A stretch of 64,000 nt of DNA from Phaeosaccion multiseriatum (Eukaryota; Ochrophyta, other classes): contig OZ218954.1 of NCBI GenBank assembly GCA_965112735.1, positions 3,596,001 to 3,660,000 on the forward strand, written 5' to 3'. The position numbers and the translations under genes are program-made. The notes under the pieces are model-generated. The model made no database searches, was not told the origin of the DNA, and saw nothing but the letters and a program-made list of their open reading frames with translations. Of this stretch, positions 1 to 11,828 are shown in pieces (the stretch's first letter is position 1; the number at the start of each line of letters is the position of its first letter).

Positions 1-126
1 GGCTTCTTCTGCATCGAGGCCATGTCGAGGGAGGTGAAGGCGCTCATGACTCTCTACGGCTTTGAGCTGGGCAAGGAGACGGACGACGAGCCGCGGAGGA
101 AGCGAAGCAGAGGAGTAGATCCTTAA
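1..126 (+). CDS. C-terminal fragment of ankyrin/BTB-like protein (5' end outside window)
   Basis: The window opens inside an open frame of 41 codons ending in TAA at 124-126. Its peptide is nearly the same as the last 40-odd residues of the intact ankyrin protein at 11829-13937: both carry FCI(E/K)AMSREVKALMTLYGFE and end RKRSRGVDP. It is therefore the tail of a paralogue whose body lies upstream of the window. The 3' flank is also related: blocks at about 1476-1730 match blocks at about 13960-14180, so the duplication covers gene plus downstream DNA. Function beyond the paralogy cannot be read from the fragment. Confidence 0.8.
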   Translation, partial: GFFCIEAMSREVKALMTLYGFELGKETDDEPRRKRSRGVDP

Positions 127-236
127 GGGCACAGTTGTGGTGGTATTAAATGTATGATGTTTCTCCGTCCACAGTTCAGAGCTTCCCCCGTCTTGTTGGT
201 AGATGTCAATTATTATGTATCACGCCCACGGATCAC

Positions 237-1475
237 GTCGTCTTCTTCTTCTTCTTCCTCCTCCTCCTCCTCCTCCTCCTCCTCCTCCTCCTCCTCCTCC
301 TCCTCCTCCTCCTCCTCCTCCTCCTCCTCCTCCTCCTCCTCCTCCTCCTCCTCCTCCTCCTCCTCCTCCTCCTCCTCCTCCTCCTCCTCCTCCTCCTCCT
401 CCTCCTCCTCCTCCTCCTCCTCCTCCTCCTCCTCCTCCTCCTCCTCCTCCTCCTCCTCCTCCTCCTCCTCCTCCTCCTCCTCCTCCTCCTCCTCCTCCTC
501 CTCCTCCTCCTCCTCCTCCTCCTCCTCCTCCTCCTCCTCCTCCTCCTCCTCCTCCTCCTCCTCCTCCTCCTCCTCCTCCTCCTCCTCCTCCTCCTCCTCC
601 TCCTCCTCCTCCTCCTCCTCCTCCTCCTCCTCCTCCTCCTCCTCCTCCTCCTCCTCCTCCTCCTCCTCCTCCTCCTCCTCCTCCTCCTCCTCCTCCTCCT
701 CCTCCTCCTCCTCCTCCTCCTCCTCCTCCTCCTCCTCCTCCTCCTCCTCCTCCTCCTCCTCCTCCTCCTCCTCCTCCTCCTCCTCCTCCTCCTCCTCCTC
801 CTCCTCCTCCTCCTCCTCCTCCTCCTCCTCCTCCTCCTCCTCCTCCTCCTCCTCCTCCTCCTCCTCCTCCTCCTCCTCCTCCTCCTCCTCCTCCTCCTCC
901 TCCTCCTCCTCCTCCTCCTCCTCCTCCTCCTCCTCCTCCTCCTCCTCCTCCTCCTCCTCCTCCTCCTCCTCCTCCTCCTCCTCCTCCTCCTCCTCCTCCT
1001 CCTCCTCCTCCTCCTCCTCCTCCTCCTCCTCCTCCTCCTCCTCCTCCTCCTCCTCCTCCTCCTCCTCCTCCTCCTCCTCCTCCTCCTCCTCCTCCTCCTC
1101 CTCCTCCTCCTCCTCCTCCTCCTCCTCCTCCTCCTCCTCCTCCTCCTCCTCCTCCTCCTCCTCCTCCTCCTCCTCCTCCTCCTCCTCCTCCTCCTCCTCC
1201 TCCTCCTCCTCCTCCTCCTCCTCCTCCTCCTCCTCCTCCTCCTCCTCCTCCTCCTCCTCCTCCTCCTCCTCCTCCTCCTCCTCCTCCTCCTCCTCCTCCT
1301 CCTCCTCCTCCTCCTCCTCCTCCTCCTCCTCCTCCTCCTCCTCCTCCTCCTCCTCCTCCTCCTCCTCCTCCTCCTCCTCCTCCTCCTCCTCCTCCTCCTC
1401 CTCCTCCTCCTCCTCCTCCTCCTCCTCCTCCTCCTCCTCCTCCTCCTCCTCCTCCTCCTCCTCCTCCTCCTCCTC
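237..1475. repeat. Giant (TCC)n microsatellite, about 406 units
   Basis: A short (TTC)n stretch passes into roughly 1220 bp of uninterrupted TCC. It lies about 130 bp after the stop of the partial ankyrin gene, in the 3' flank that is shared with the paralogue at 13.9 kb, which has no such array. Open frames across it (poly-Ser, poly-Leu, poly-Pro, or poly-Glu on the other strand) come from the repeat itself. The exact length may be limited by assembly. Confidence 0.97.
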
Positions 1476-3009
1476 GCTGACTTCGCTACTGCCGGTACGC
1501 ATTCTTACGCACCAGCCACAAGAAGGGAGGATTTAAGAAGGAGTCCTCTCGCTCTCTCAAGAGAGAATAGACAGCGCGGGCTGAGCAACAACCAGCCAAA
1601 TCGATAGATACTAGTACCTAAGGTGAAGGACACTTCAGCTGCTCTCGCCCAGCCGCGTTATACACATCCATCAAGCCGCGAAGGAGGCACACCCAGCCAA
1701 GAGAGGGCAAAATAGGGGGAACAAGAGCAGCCAGGGACGGGGGGTGTCTGCACGGCTGGGAGGGTGAGTGAGACTTCCTTACACCATAGCCAAATCATGA
1801 TCCACGGATCACATCATGCATCAGCCAGCCACATCCATGACTTTTCGTGATTTCGCGACGCTGGTACCTAGCTAGTGCTCGGCGGAGCAGTGGCACCCCG
1901 CCCCCAGTGACAAAACGTCATAAGCGTCACGTTCTTGGTTGGTCGTCGCCAGCTGGCTCTGATTCCCACCTCCCACACGTACAGTGGTAGAGCTGACCCT
2001 CCCAGCCATTGCTTGAGGGAAGGCACGGAGAGCCCCCAAGCTGAGCGCACAACGTCAAGAGGGGTGATATTACAACGAGAACTATTGATTATAGAAAGCA
2101 ATAAGAGGGGTGATATTACAACGAGAACTATTGATTATAGAGAGAGATATGATTATAGAAAGCAAGTACGCTTTCTCCCCACCACCCAGAGACCCAGGAA
2201 GCTTCCTTGTGGGAAGGAAGCTTTCCAATTGGTCTTTACGGCCGGGTTCAGGTCTGAGCTCACACACGAGCCCAAATTCTCCTACACATCTATCTAGTTA
2301 CCCAATACATTACGTAGTAGTGAGCCAGTCCCACCACCACCGCAGATCCCCCCTTCTTGCCGAGACACTCCGTATGGAGGTAAGCCCGAGACACTCCGTG
2401 AGGAGGTAACCCGAAGGCTCACCACCCTGCCCTAGACTTCTAACTGTACGAAAGGAAAAACACACCCAACCCAAGAATGGTCGAAATGAAATCAGAAACC
2501 CACCCTCCCACCCTGAACAACACAACCAAAGAAACAAGTACAACCCTTCCCCCAGGTGAGGCTACCCCATCGCAGCAGGAACTACCCCCGTAGAACCCCA
2601 TACGCCTGCTCATCCTCACCCCCCCAGTACAGTACTACTAACTACGAGCCCCCGATAGTATGACTGTAGCTACGGTCACCGCAGAGACCACCCCCGGGGG
2701 TCTCGACTTATGTTGCAGTGCTGGCACCTGGCCTCCGCCGCAACAAAATCCACAAAAGTGTAGCTATACGCCCAAAATAGTGTAGCATGGCTGAGGCTGA
2801 CACCGCGGAGACTCCAAGTGGACCCCTAGCTACTGTTCACCGACACCCACCGCCACAAGATGAAGTGCCACCAGCCATGCATGTCACGGCCGGTCGGGTT
2901 CTACAACTTGCCGTAGCACGCCAAGGCTCCAGCTCCACTCCTTCTTCTCACTTCCCATTCATGCAGCCAAGTCAACAGAACAAGAGGCGAGCTTCGTGCC
3001 TGCTGCGTT
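1476..3009. other. Intergenic region with a 38-bp direct repeat
   Basis: No convincing gene was found. The first 250 bases resemble the 3' flank of the ankyrin gene at 13.96-14.18 kb. A perfect 38-bp direct repeat lies at 2057-2094 and 2103-2140 (offset 46 bp, starting AAGAGGGGTGATATTAC). The rest, up to the 3' end of the secreted-protein gene, shows no motif I recognise. Confidence 0.6.
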
Positions 3010-6000
3010 TTAGCAAGTCGTTCCGGGCGCCGCCGGTCGAATATCGCTTGCTTCCTCTCCTGCAAACCACAGCCCTCCGTACGTCGTGCTGAAGGCATTT
3101 CCAAGAACATCAACATCCGCGGGAACATCCCTCCCAGGGTGTAAGCCACCCAACTCCATTGCAGGAAGACCCAGCTGGGCCAACAACCACCTCACGAAAG
3201 TGTTGCTATTGTTCACGCTGAGCACGAGTGAGTCCACCTGATACAAGGTACGGGGCCAGCGGCTCGTCGTTCCGGCAGTCGGAGCTGCCAGAGTTGCCGC
3301 GGCTGTATTTAAATCGTTGCCTTCGGCTCCAACTGCCGTATTGCCGTATCGGGAACACTGCCACCCCTCCTGTGGTTTCTCTGCCCATGGGTACGATACA
3401 CCGATGCGCAGGACTCTTTCCCAGAACTCGTCAGCCTCGGTCGCGCTATCAAACACCTGCACGGGAGAGAGAGAGGGGGGGGCGTAAGTGAGTCTGCGCG
3501 GGCAGCCAATTGTGCTCAATTGAAGGAGGTGGAGATTGCTCAGAGGAGGAGATTCAGAAGGTCTGGAAGGAAGCGGGGCGAGAAGGAGCAGATACAAGGA
3601 GAGAGTGGGGAGCTAGTGCTGGCCCCAGAAGGCAGCAAAAACGGTTTCTCTTCCGTCCCTTTAAGACAGACTGGTGGCCAAACTGGGTCTTGTAGTGTTG
3701 GCTTGTCTGAGGCAAGACTCCCCATACAAAGACCTTAACATAACGCAGACGCAGACGCGGCTTCACACACACACACACACATACACATACACATACACAC
3801 ACAGACGTACTCACCTGGATAGGCCTCACGCTCTCGGCTCTGCTGGACTCGAAGATGAAAGCTACGGTCACGCTCTCCTCCTTCCAGCAGTCAGGAACAA
3901 CAACTGGGAAACCAATAACCCAAGAGAAACAGCGGTTGATAGCCAAGAGTTGAGGGTGTGGGAAAAAGAACACATGAAAAACTAGGGTCCAACTCGGGCC
4001 TCGCAGCGGAGTGCGGAATAGTGATTTCGCCATCGTCTCTCTCGCATGGCTGCGGCCTTTCTCTCGCTCCCTCCCTGGCTGGACCCCTCTCCCACCAGTC
4101 ACCCACCAGTCACCCACCAGTCACCAGCTTTCCCTCTCACCCCTCGCATAGGAAGACTTACAATTCGAATCCAGCTTCCATGTTTGAAAACCAAATTTGC
4201 GACACAGCTCTATCCCCCGATGCGGTTCCATGAGTTTGGCCGTGAAACGCTTGGCGAAATCGGCAATGTCGTACTCTCGCTCCGCCTCTGCGGCAAGGCT
4301 CAACTTTGGGAAGGGCCCTACCCACATATCAAGGGTGTCTGTTGCGTGCATAAGAGGGACAGGTCAAGTCATTTGGAGAGTTCAGCATGTTTCATGGGGT
4401 GAAGCTCCAGTGAGCGTAGCTACGCGCGAAGAGCCCGGAGGGCCTGCTAGATTAGTGAGGTTAGGGAGTTGTTGACTTATGGGAGTCAACCTGGAAACTA
4501 AGCTTACGTAAGTGTTAAGTGTGTGTGTGTATGTGAGTGTGTATGTGCGTGTGTGTGTCTGTGTGTCTGTGTGTGTGTAATTCCTGGGCCAGATGAGTGA
4601 GGTGAGGGAGTTGTTGACAAGTTAGATGAGGAGTGAGTGGAGAGGGAAGGGGGGAAATTGACGAAGAGGCCAAGCGAGGAGGAGTAAGGTGAGAAGAGTG
4701 GGGTAGGTGTTCTTCGCGTGAGTGACCTGCCTGCTGAGCGATGGATCCCGTGAGCAAGCGCATTGCTTAACGTTCTGTCGCCCTCACCACCATCGCCTCC
4801 TACTACTTACAATGGTTGACTGGATCGATAAAGTCGACGAGGCTTCGATCTCCAAGCACCAGCACGTGCTTTTTCTCAACTGACACCGAGTATTCGGGTG
4901 ATTGTGGTCGAGTGCCGTCCCAAGTGAGTGAACCGGTGTACTCGTCGATCGGAGCCCCTCCATGGACTCGTATCTTTCTGCACGCACGCAAAGACGATTG
5001 ATTGGCAGGGAGCATAGGTGGTTGATGGTTGTTAAACTGTGTACCCAGCACTTGCTTTGGATCGTGCTTGTATACTTGGCGTGCTTGCTACAAAGGAGAG
5101 GGGGGAAGATTGCCGCATTCTCAGTATTATCGCAGAGGTGATGCAACAAGCAGGTAGCCAGTGCCCCAAAGGAAGGCCTAAAAAAAAGGAAAAACGAGTA
5201 GAGGCTAGTCATAGAAAGTTCTGAGGGACGGCGAGTTACGGAAGGCTCCGAGGGAGGGCGAGTCACTTCCATCTCCTTGGAAGAGAAGACGAAGCGCATG
5301 ATCAGGCACACACACACATGATTTCGCATACGAGCGTTCCCAAGCTTTACCGAACAATTCGCAAGGAATCATGTCTTCCCTCCCTTCTCCCTTGCCTTCC
5401 TCCCGTCCATTACTCACATCGTCCAGTTTATGGTTTGCCCCATGGTAGGGGCGGAATACAGCTGCACTCCGAAGAAGTACTCTCCGTAAAGAAATGTTTC
5501 GACGAAAGCATCTCTAGTATTCGGAACCGGGTTCTCGACGGTGGTAAGCTTCGCGGGATCGATCACGTAGTTCTCCGGCCCAAATCCAATCCTGTTGTCG
5601 ACGTCAAGAAAGCCTGCTCGACCCTGCTTGCTAACAAACGACACCAGAGTATTGTCAGGCTCGTAGACGAACAAATCAACGTCGGAGTCTCCGTCATCCC
5701 AGGTTAGAGTGATGGCCAAAAGGTCCTCACGATCAGCCAAGTTGCGTATGGTCATTGGGTACACGTTCCGTGCCTCGGCCTCCTCCTGTAACCGACGCTA
5801 CGTACAAGGGGATGGTTCGCGGAAGGACGGTGATGGCCAAAGAGCAAGTGGGTGAGTTTCTCGAGTTTTGGTAGGTGGGTGAGTGAGTAAGTGAGTGGGT
5901 AAGTCAGGGAGGGCGCGAATGAGTCAGTGTATGAGTGAGCGGGGGAGTGAGCAGGTGAGTCTTGAATGGCTTTGAGTGAGCGAGATGGTTAGTACTTCCT

Positions 6001-9000
6001 TTCCATTTGTTAGTGACTGGGAGAGTGAGTGAGATCAAACAGGAGTCAGGGATTAGCGGAAGAGTTGCTGAGCGGGGAAGTGAGGGTTGAGTGAGTGGAG
6101 GCATAGGAAATGAGGCCGTCTCACAAATAAACTGGGAGCACTAGGAACAACTCACCTTCCCGTTTACACCTTCGCCCACCTCCCCATCCTCGGGGGCAGT
6201 AAGAACGAAGCTGAGAAGAAGCTGAGAAGTACCCGACGGAATGTCCGTCAGCGCAAAGCTCCAAGCACCGTCGATAGGAGACACCAGTCCTCGACCTTTG
6301 TTGATCATTTCAGGCGGGAGATGGGACGGCACATATGCATGACGCAAGCAAGGAGAGGGCAGAGTAGAGCACCACAGCAAAGGAGGCGGGAGCGACGAAG
6401 CGAGAAATAGCCGGGCGGGCGTTACGAAGACAAAGGGGGAGCGGGGTACTTGTGGAGGATAAAGAGATCGAAGTGAGGAAGGCTTCCTCGCTCCTTCACT
6501 CGGTCAGTCCGTCACCCAATGACACTCTCACTCTCCCCTAATGCTCCTACTTCACTTAATTCTCCCACTCTTTTCCTTCCACTGAACGTGTTAGGTACTA
6601 CGCACCTCTGGAGATGGAGGAGGCGGTATCGCTGCCGTCAGACGCAATTGAATACACGACCAGCTGGGTGTTTTGGGGGGCGGAGCCGTCTAACCCCGTA
6701 AACACCCCGGTCAGTTGCAAGGAGGGGCTCCCATCGGGCACTTCGATGGTAAAGTCGGTGGAGGTGGTGAGGTCAGTTCCGGCCACGGAGAGCGGACCCG
6801 GTTCACTGAAGCCGAAAGGGGCATCTGGCCGCGCGTGCGTGCGTGCGTGCGTGCATGCAAGAAAGGGGGGGGGGGGCGTTGCGCGTATTGTTGAGTTTCG
6901 TTGGGTATTGTTGGGTGTAGAAGGGAAGTGATGCTGATGCTCAAAAGTTATCCGTACAGGTCAGGGGTCCATGTCAATGGTTAAGCAAGAAGGATTGTGG
7001 AAAACAAGGCAACCATGGAGCATCGGTTTTCGAAGTCAAACTCTTTGGTTAGAGCCGCCTCTGTGGCCATTTTGTCAATCAATCCACTCTCCCTCCTTTT
7101 CGTACCCGCGATGAGAACAGCAAGTAGCGTCCCCGAGAGGCCCAAGTCGAGCACTGCGACCGATCAGGCCCGGATGCATGGCCGCACATGCGCATTAGCA
7201 AAAAGCATCACGACCGATAGCGTACGGTATAACGTTAAGGGGTGGTCCGAGTCATGTGGAGGAGAGAGAGTGCGACAGAAGAGGAGCGGAAGGGGAGGGG
7301 GGAGAGATGAGTCAATTTGTAGTTCGACGTAGTACTTACCATCACCATTCGACACCGGCGTTGTTGGGCTCATCGTAGAAGCTGTCGTACGTGCAGTCGC
7401 GGTCGGACGAAGCGTGGAGGGGGGGGGGAGTGCGATGGCGGGGAAATGAGAAGTCAGGAGAGAAGAAATATGAAATAAGGAAGATTGCGCGAGTGCCAGA
7501 AGAACAAGAAGGAGACGAAGCAAAAAAAAACAGGAAAGGAAGGAAGGAAGGAAGGAAGGAAGGAAGGTGGTGAGCACGGACGATAGGGACGGTACTGATG
7601 TGAGCAAGAGTCACGGCTGCATTCGTAGCTTTCATCAGGAACTTCTCTCTCCCATCCCTTCCCATTCTGGCCACTGCTTCTCCTCTTCTTCCGCAACGTT
7701 CTCATCTAATATACAACCTTACCTGTGGTCGGGGCAGCTGTGGTCGGAGCAGCTGTAGTCGGAGCAGCTGTAGTCGGGGCAGCTGTAGTCGGGGCAGCTG
7801 TAGTCGGAGCAGCTGTAGTCGGTGCAGCTGTGGTGGGAGCAGCTGTGGTCGGTGCAGCTGTGGATGGTGCACGGTACGGATGTGAGCAAGATTCAAGGCT
7901 GCATTCGTAGCCTCCATCGAGACCTTCCCCTTCCCAGTCTGGGACCAGTCTGGGCACTGCTTCTCCTCCTCTTCCGCAACGTTCTCATCTTAAAAACACC
8001 CTCACCTGTGGTCGGGGCAGCTGTGGTCGGAGCAGCGGTGGATGGTGCTGCTGTGGTCGGTGCAGCTGTGGTGGGAGCAGCTGTGGTCGGAGCAGCTGTG
8101 GTCGGTGCAGCTGTGGTCGGTGCAGCTGTGGTCGGTGCAGCTGTGGTTGGAGCAGCTGTGGTCGGTGCAGCTGTGGTCGGTGCAGCTGTGGTGGGAGCAG
8201 CTGTGGTCGGTGCTGCTGTGGTCGGTGCTGCTGTGGTCGGTGCTGCTGTGGTCGGTGCAGCTGTGCTCGGTGCAGCTGTGGTCGGTGCAGATGTGGTCGG
8301 TGCAGCTGTGGTCGGTGCAGCTGTAGTTGGAGCAGCTGTGGTCGGTGCAGCTGTGGTCGGTGCAGCTGTGGTCGGTACAGCTGTGGTCGGTGCAGCTGTG
8401 GTCGGTGCAGCTGTGGTCGGTGCAGCTGTGGTTGGAGCAGCTGTGGTCGGTGCAGCTGTGGATGGTGCAGCTGTAGTCGGAGCAGCTGTGGTCGGAGCAG
8501 TTGTGGTCGGTGCAGCTGTGGATGGTGCAGCTGTGGTTCATGGTATGTTGAGAGAAGAGAATGTGGTGGGGAGGGAAGTGAGGTCAGAAAAGAAGGTAGA
8601 GGGGACAGTGGAGAAGAAACGAATGAAGGAGGGAATGAAGAACACACAGGAACGAAGGAAGGAAGGAAGAAAGGAAGCAAACAAGAACAGGCGTAGGTGT
8701 GGGCTGGGCTGCAGATTCTGTGGAGAGCAAGAAAGGTGGGTGAGCTGGCTAACTATCAAGTCGACAGTGACAGAAGAAGTGAGGCAGGGGGAAAGGAGAG
8801 GACCACTTACATGGTGCAGGGGAAGGTGGATCTCCTCCTGGACAAGCATCAAACGAAGAGAAGCCACAGAAGCGACACTTCAAGCCCACGGTGATGGGGC
8901 TTCCTGTACTGAGCAATGCTCCACAGCCGAGTCGACCCGGGCAAGTGTCGTCAAAGAAACAGGGCTCGCTAGGGTTCGCGACACCGCAGAGCTGGGAGCA

Positions 9001-10480
9001 TTGGTCATCGTACTGCTCGGTGGGTACCGCGGTCACCCCTGGCGCAGTGGGGACGGGGGTTGCCACAGGAGTGGGCCCTTGTCCAGCTAAAGAGGACAAC
9101 ACGAGGGAAAGGAGAATCGGGAATCGCGAACAACCGGCCGACGCATGAGAGTGTTAGCTAAGAGTTGTGCTGTTGGTACAGATTGATACCTATCCTCTAA
9201 ATTCAGACCGAGGAGGCATATGAACTTCAATATGAACGCAGGGCAATGGAAGGGAGAGTGTGTGCACGTGGCCAGCGGAGGAGGGAGGAGGGGGGGGTCC
9301 AACAGCCGAGGAAGGTCAGAGAGGCTCTGAGACTCTGAGAGCGGGAGTAGGCAATGTGGGATTAGATCTGTCAGTGACGGGCCACTTACCCGGCACTGGC
9401 GCTGGAGTTGGATCCCCTCCTGGACAAGCATCAAACGAAGAGAAGCCACAGAAGCGACACTTCAAGCCCACGGTGATGGGGCTTCCTGTACTGAGTAATG
9501 CTCCACAGCCGAGTCGACCCGGGCAAGTGTCGTCAAAGAAACAGGGCTCGCTAGGGTTCGCGACACCGCAGAGCTGGGAGCATTGGTCATCGTACTGCTC
9601 GGTGGGTACCGCGGTCACCCCTGGCGCAGTGGGGACGGGGGTTGCCACAGGAGTTGGCTCTTGTCCAGCTGAAGAGGAAAACGCAAGAGAAAGGTAGTGA
9701 AAGAGGGAATCACGAACAGAGTAGCATACGAATAAATAAACGCAGGTAACGAAGGGGGAAGATCGGGGAAGGAAGGAAGTGGGAAGCAGCACGCACTCTC
9801 TCAGTGACTTACTCGTCGGCCCCGGAGCTGGAGTTGAATCTGGAGTTCCTCCTGGACAAGCACCATACACAGAGAAGCCACAGAAGCGACAATCCTGTCC
9901 CAAACCAGCGGCATTACACCCCAGGCCTAGCACCGCCAGAGAAAGAGGGGGGAGGAGGAGGAGGACGAGGAGTTATTTTCAAGGAAGGCGATCTTTGCCG
10001 GGAGGCGGGTCAGAGGCGAGTGCAATGAAACAAGAATCGATGAAGAGGTATAGATACAAGGGTTGGGAACGTACAGCTGTCTCCCTCTCCACAAGAATCC
10101 ACACAGGCGGTGTCAGCGAAGCACGGTTCTAAGACATTGAGAGCGAAACATGCATCTCTACAGCTCGTCGCGCTCTCTTGTATCTTCCGGTGGCCACCAA
10201 GTTCCAGCACGAGGTTCTTGGGTTGCACCTACGAGAGCATCGAGAGATGGAAGGGCAGGGATGCGTATGAAAGGCTCCTCCAGTCATCCGCCCGGCCCGT
10301 CGCCCTCCAGCCATTCCTTTCCGCCCGCTTCCTTCTTTCTTTTACCTCTTGGCGGGAAAGATTTTCATCTTCCTGGAGGATATGGTGCGAGTGGCTCCTC
10401 CACTTCGCCTGCTGCGTTAGTTGTCCAAGAGCAGTAGACGCAATGAACGACGCCAGTACGAGCCAAGTCAACGCTCCCAT
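3010..10480 (-). CDS. Secreted modular protein: Cys-rich modules, mucin-like repeats, DUF2135/YfaP-like domain
   Basis: Proposed exons, in transcript order: 10346-10480, 10075-10228, 9813-9926, 9390-9668, 8811-9086, 8006-8530, 7723-7938, one to three uncertain exons in 7.65-7.09 kb, then 6606-6824, 6156-6295, 5418-5785, 4811-4977, 4162-4338, 3815-3903 and 3010-3456 (stop TAA). Phases join throughout the defined exons. The start gives a signal peptide (MGALTWLVLASFIASTALGQ). Cys-rich modules follow, with CRFCGFS..ACPGG repeated three times, then Thr/Ala/Pro tandem repeats. Next comes a beta-sandwich segment with LTWDDGDSDVDLFVYEPD and VDNRIGFGPENY, which resembles the DUF2135/YfaP family. The C-terminal part has LVLSVNNSNTFVRWLLAQLG and is not recognised. 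Most internal introns are phase 1, as in exon-shuffled extracellular proteins. It is probably exported or on the cell surface; partners are unknown. A second gene starting near 6.8-7.0 kb cannot be ruled out. Confidence 0.6.
7723..8530 (-). repeat. 15-bp coding minisatellite (Pro-Thr-Thr-Ala-Ala)n
   Basis: Two exons (8006-8530 and 7723-7938) are built largely from a 15-bp unit of the form ACCACAGCTGCACCG with scattered substitutions, about 35 and 9 units. In the coding frame it reads Thr-Thr-Ala-Ala-Pro, a mucin-like stretch likely to be O-glycosylated (inference). The opposite strand is also open (Val-Val-Gly-Ala-Ala) because the unit is a multiple of three without stops. Confidence 0.9.
8835..9072. 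repeat. Near-identical exon duplicate (copy 1 of 2)
   Basis: These 238 bp match 9417-9654 at an offset of 582 bp with a single mismatch (gagCaatg versus gagTaatg). Each copy covers most of one Cys-rich exon of the secreted protein. The unit is symmetric (phase 1 on both sides), so the duplication adds a whole module without changing frame. Confidence 0.93.
9417..9654. repeat. Near-identical exon duplicate (copy 2 of 2)
   Basis: Partner of 8835-9072. It carries the module with DDQCSQLCGVANPSEPCFF and CRFCGFSSFDACPGG. The flanking introns differ far more than the exon, which suggests recent duplication or gene conversion confined to the exon. Confidence 0.93.
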
Positions 10481-11828
10481 GTTGCTTCATGAAGTGCTGT
10501 TCAAGTTCAAGGCAACGGCCTGGGAGCCTTCTTTTCTTCTTTTCTGTCCTCTAATTTTCGAACCAATCTATTGGCTTGGCGCCAAGTACGCCCTACGCCC
10601 GAGCGGCCTACGGCCGCTGCTAGGCCTAACTAAGCCGGCGGCCATTGGCTGCTAGGCTGACTGCTGTAGGCCTCTAGGCCGTGTACCCCAGCTCCCCCTT
10701 GGGTCAGGCAGGTGACGCTGGCTGGTGCGCTACTGGTGGGGCGTTAGGCTGTGGGGCAGGGGCCGTTGGGCTTTGGTCGCAGAAGAGCAAGGCAAGAGAA
10801 GGGACAAAAAGAGACTTACTTTTCAACATGCATAGCTGCTTCTATCGAGAGGTGTCCTTTCATCCACGGCTCCTGCCTGCCCTCCACCTACTCCACTCCC
10901 CCCCCCCCCCTCCCTTCGACAATGTCTAATACTACCCCCTCGATGATGTCCTGTCCTGTCTTAATGAATGTCCTGTATGCCCTTTGTCCTTATCCCCTTT
11001 GCCCACTACACGGCTTGTCGCTGACCCGATCATATTTGGGGGAATTTAACCAAAATAGACCTTCTCGATACCATATGTCGATGTCCTGCCCATACACCTA
11101 CAAGGACGGAGACACCGTGCCCGCGTACAGCTTTCCCACGGTCACCTCGGCCCCAGCCCCACACCTGCCATCGCACTTTGCTCATGAGGCCTGCAATCTT
11201 CCATTGGGGGGCGACTGCGGTGGGGTTGCGTACACCCTCGTACACGAGGCCCAGCCATGCAAGCAAGTGATGTCATCCGTCATGGCTGTCCCCTTTCCCT
11301 GGCTGCAGGTAGCTAAGTGGGTGCAAGATGGACCTCCCCCCGTACCCACATGCACTCTCTACTGCCCGGCCGAGGGCAAGCACGAGGAACACAAGTGAGG
11401 TCACAGCCAGCATGGGAAACAAGGTGCTTGTGACAAGCCCAAGTCGTTCATGCAGCCAGCCACCCCCCACCCTCCCTCGGTGGAAACCTCCATCGCCGCT
11501 AGCTAAGCCGGTGGACTGAAAAGTGCCTGCACCTAGAGACTGACAGGAGGAAGGAAGAGAAAGGGAAGGGGGAAGGGGGGGAGAGGGAAAAGCAAGAAGT
11601 TGCGCCGAAGGCCAAGGCGCATGGCTCACCAGGCAATAAGGAAGCCGGGCCAAGCGAGGCTTTCGCGCATTTCATGGGCTTGTAAGACGATTGTGCACGT
11701 ACGCTGCAACATGATTCGGACGGCCCCATCCAAATCATGCTGGCAGCATACGGTTAAGTCGCCATTGGTGGGGGGTCTGGTGGGAGCAATTCACATCCGC
11801 TGCAAATCACAGATGCCATAGGGGCTTT
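10481..11828. other. Intergenic region between divergent genes
   Basis: This holds the upstream regions of the secreted-protein gene (-) and the ankyrin gene (+). A GC-rich patch at about 10590-10685 is full of GGCCTACGGCC-type palindromes and may be a small foldback element. A plus-strand frame around 11070-11398 contains YTYKDGDTVPAYSF followed by Pro/Cys-containing sequence. It could be an exon, but no start, splice partner or family could be assigned. Confidence 0.4.

Noticed and set aside
150-1607. Long open frames encoding poly-Leu, poly-Ser, poly-Pro or poly-Glu
   Set aside because: They are by-products of the (TCC)n array, which lacks stops in every frame.
6981-7060. Terminal exon ending CSMVALFSTILLA, a GPI-like tail for a shorter secreted protein
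   Set aside because: The phase fits, but exons further downstream join in frame through nine more introns and no new start is visible. Kept only as a possible alternative end.
7985-8680. CRISPR-like array
   Set aside because: The repeats are contiguous 15-bp coding units without unique spacers, in a eukaryotic gene.
7822-9090. 422-codon plus-strand frame rich in Val-Val-Gly-Ala-Ala
   Set aside because: It is the antisense of the 15-bp mucin-like repeat. The minus strand has a signal peptide, matching splice phases and Cys modules.
11070-11398. Possible TM9SF-type exon (YKDGDTVPAY)
   Set aside because: The resemblance is limited to a few residues, with no continuing family sequence and no splice partners.
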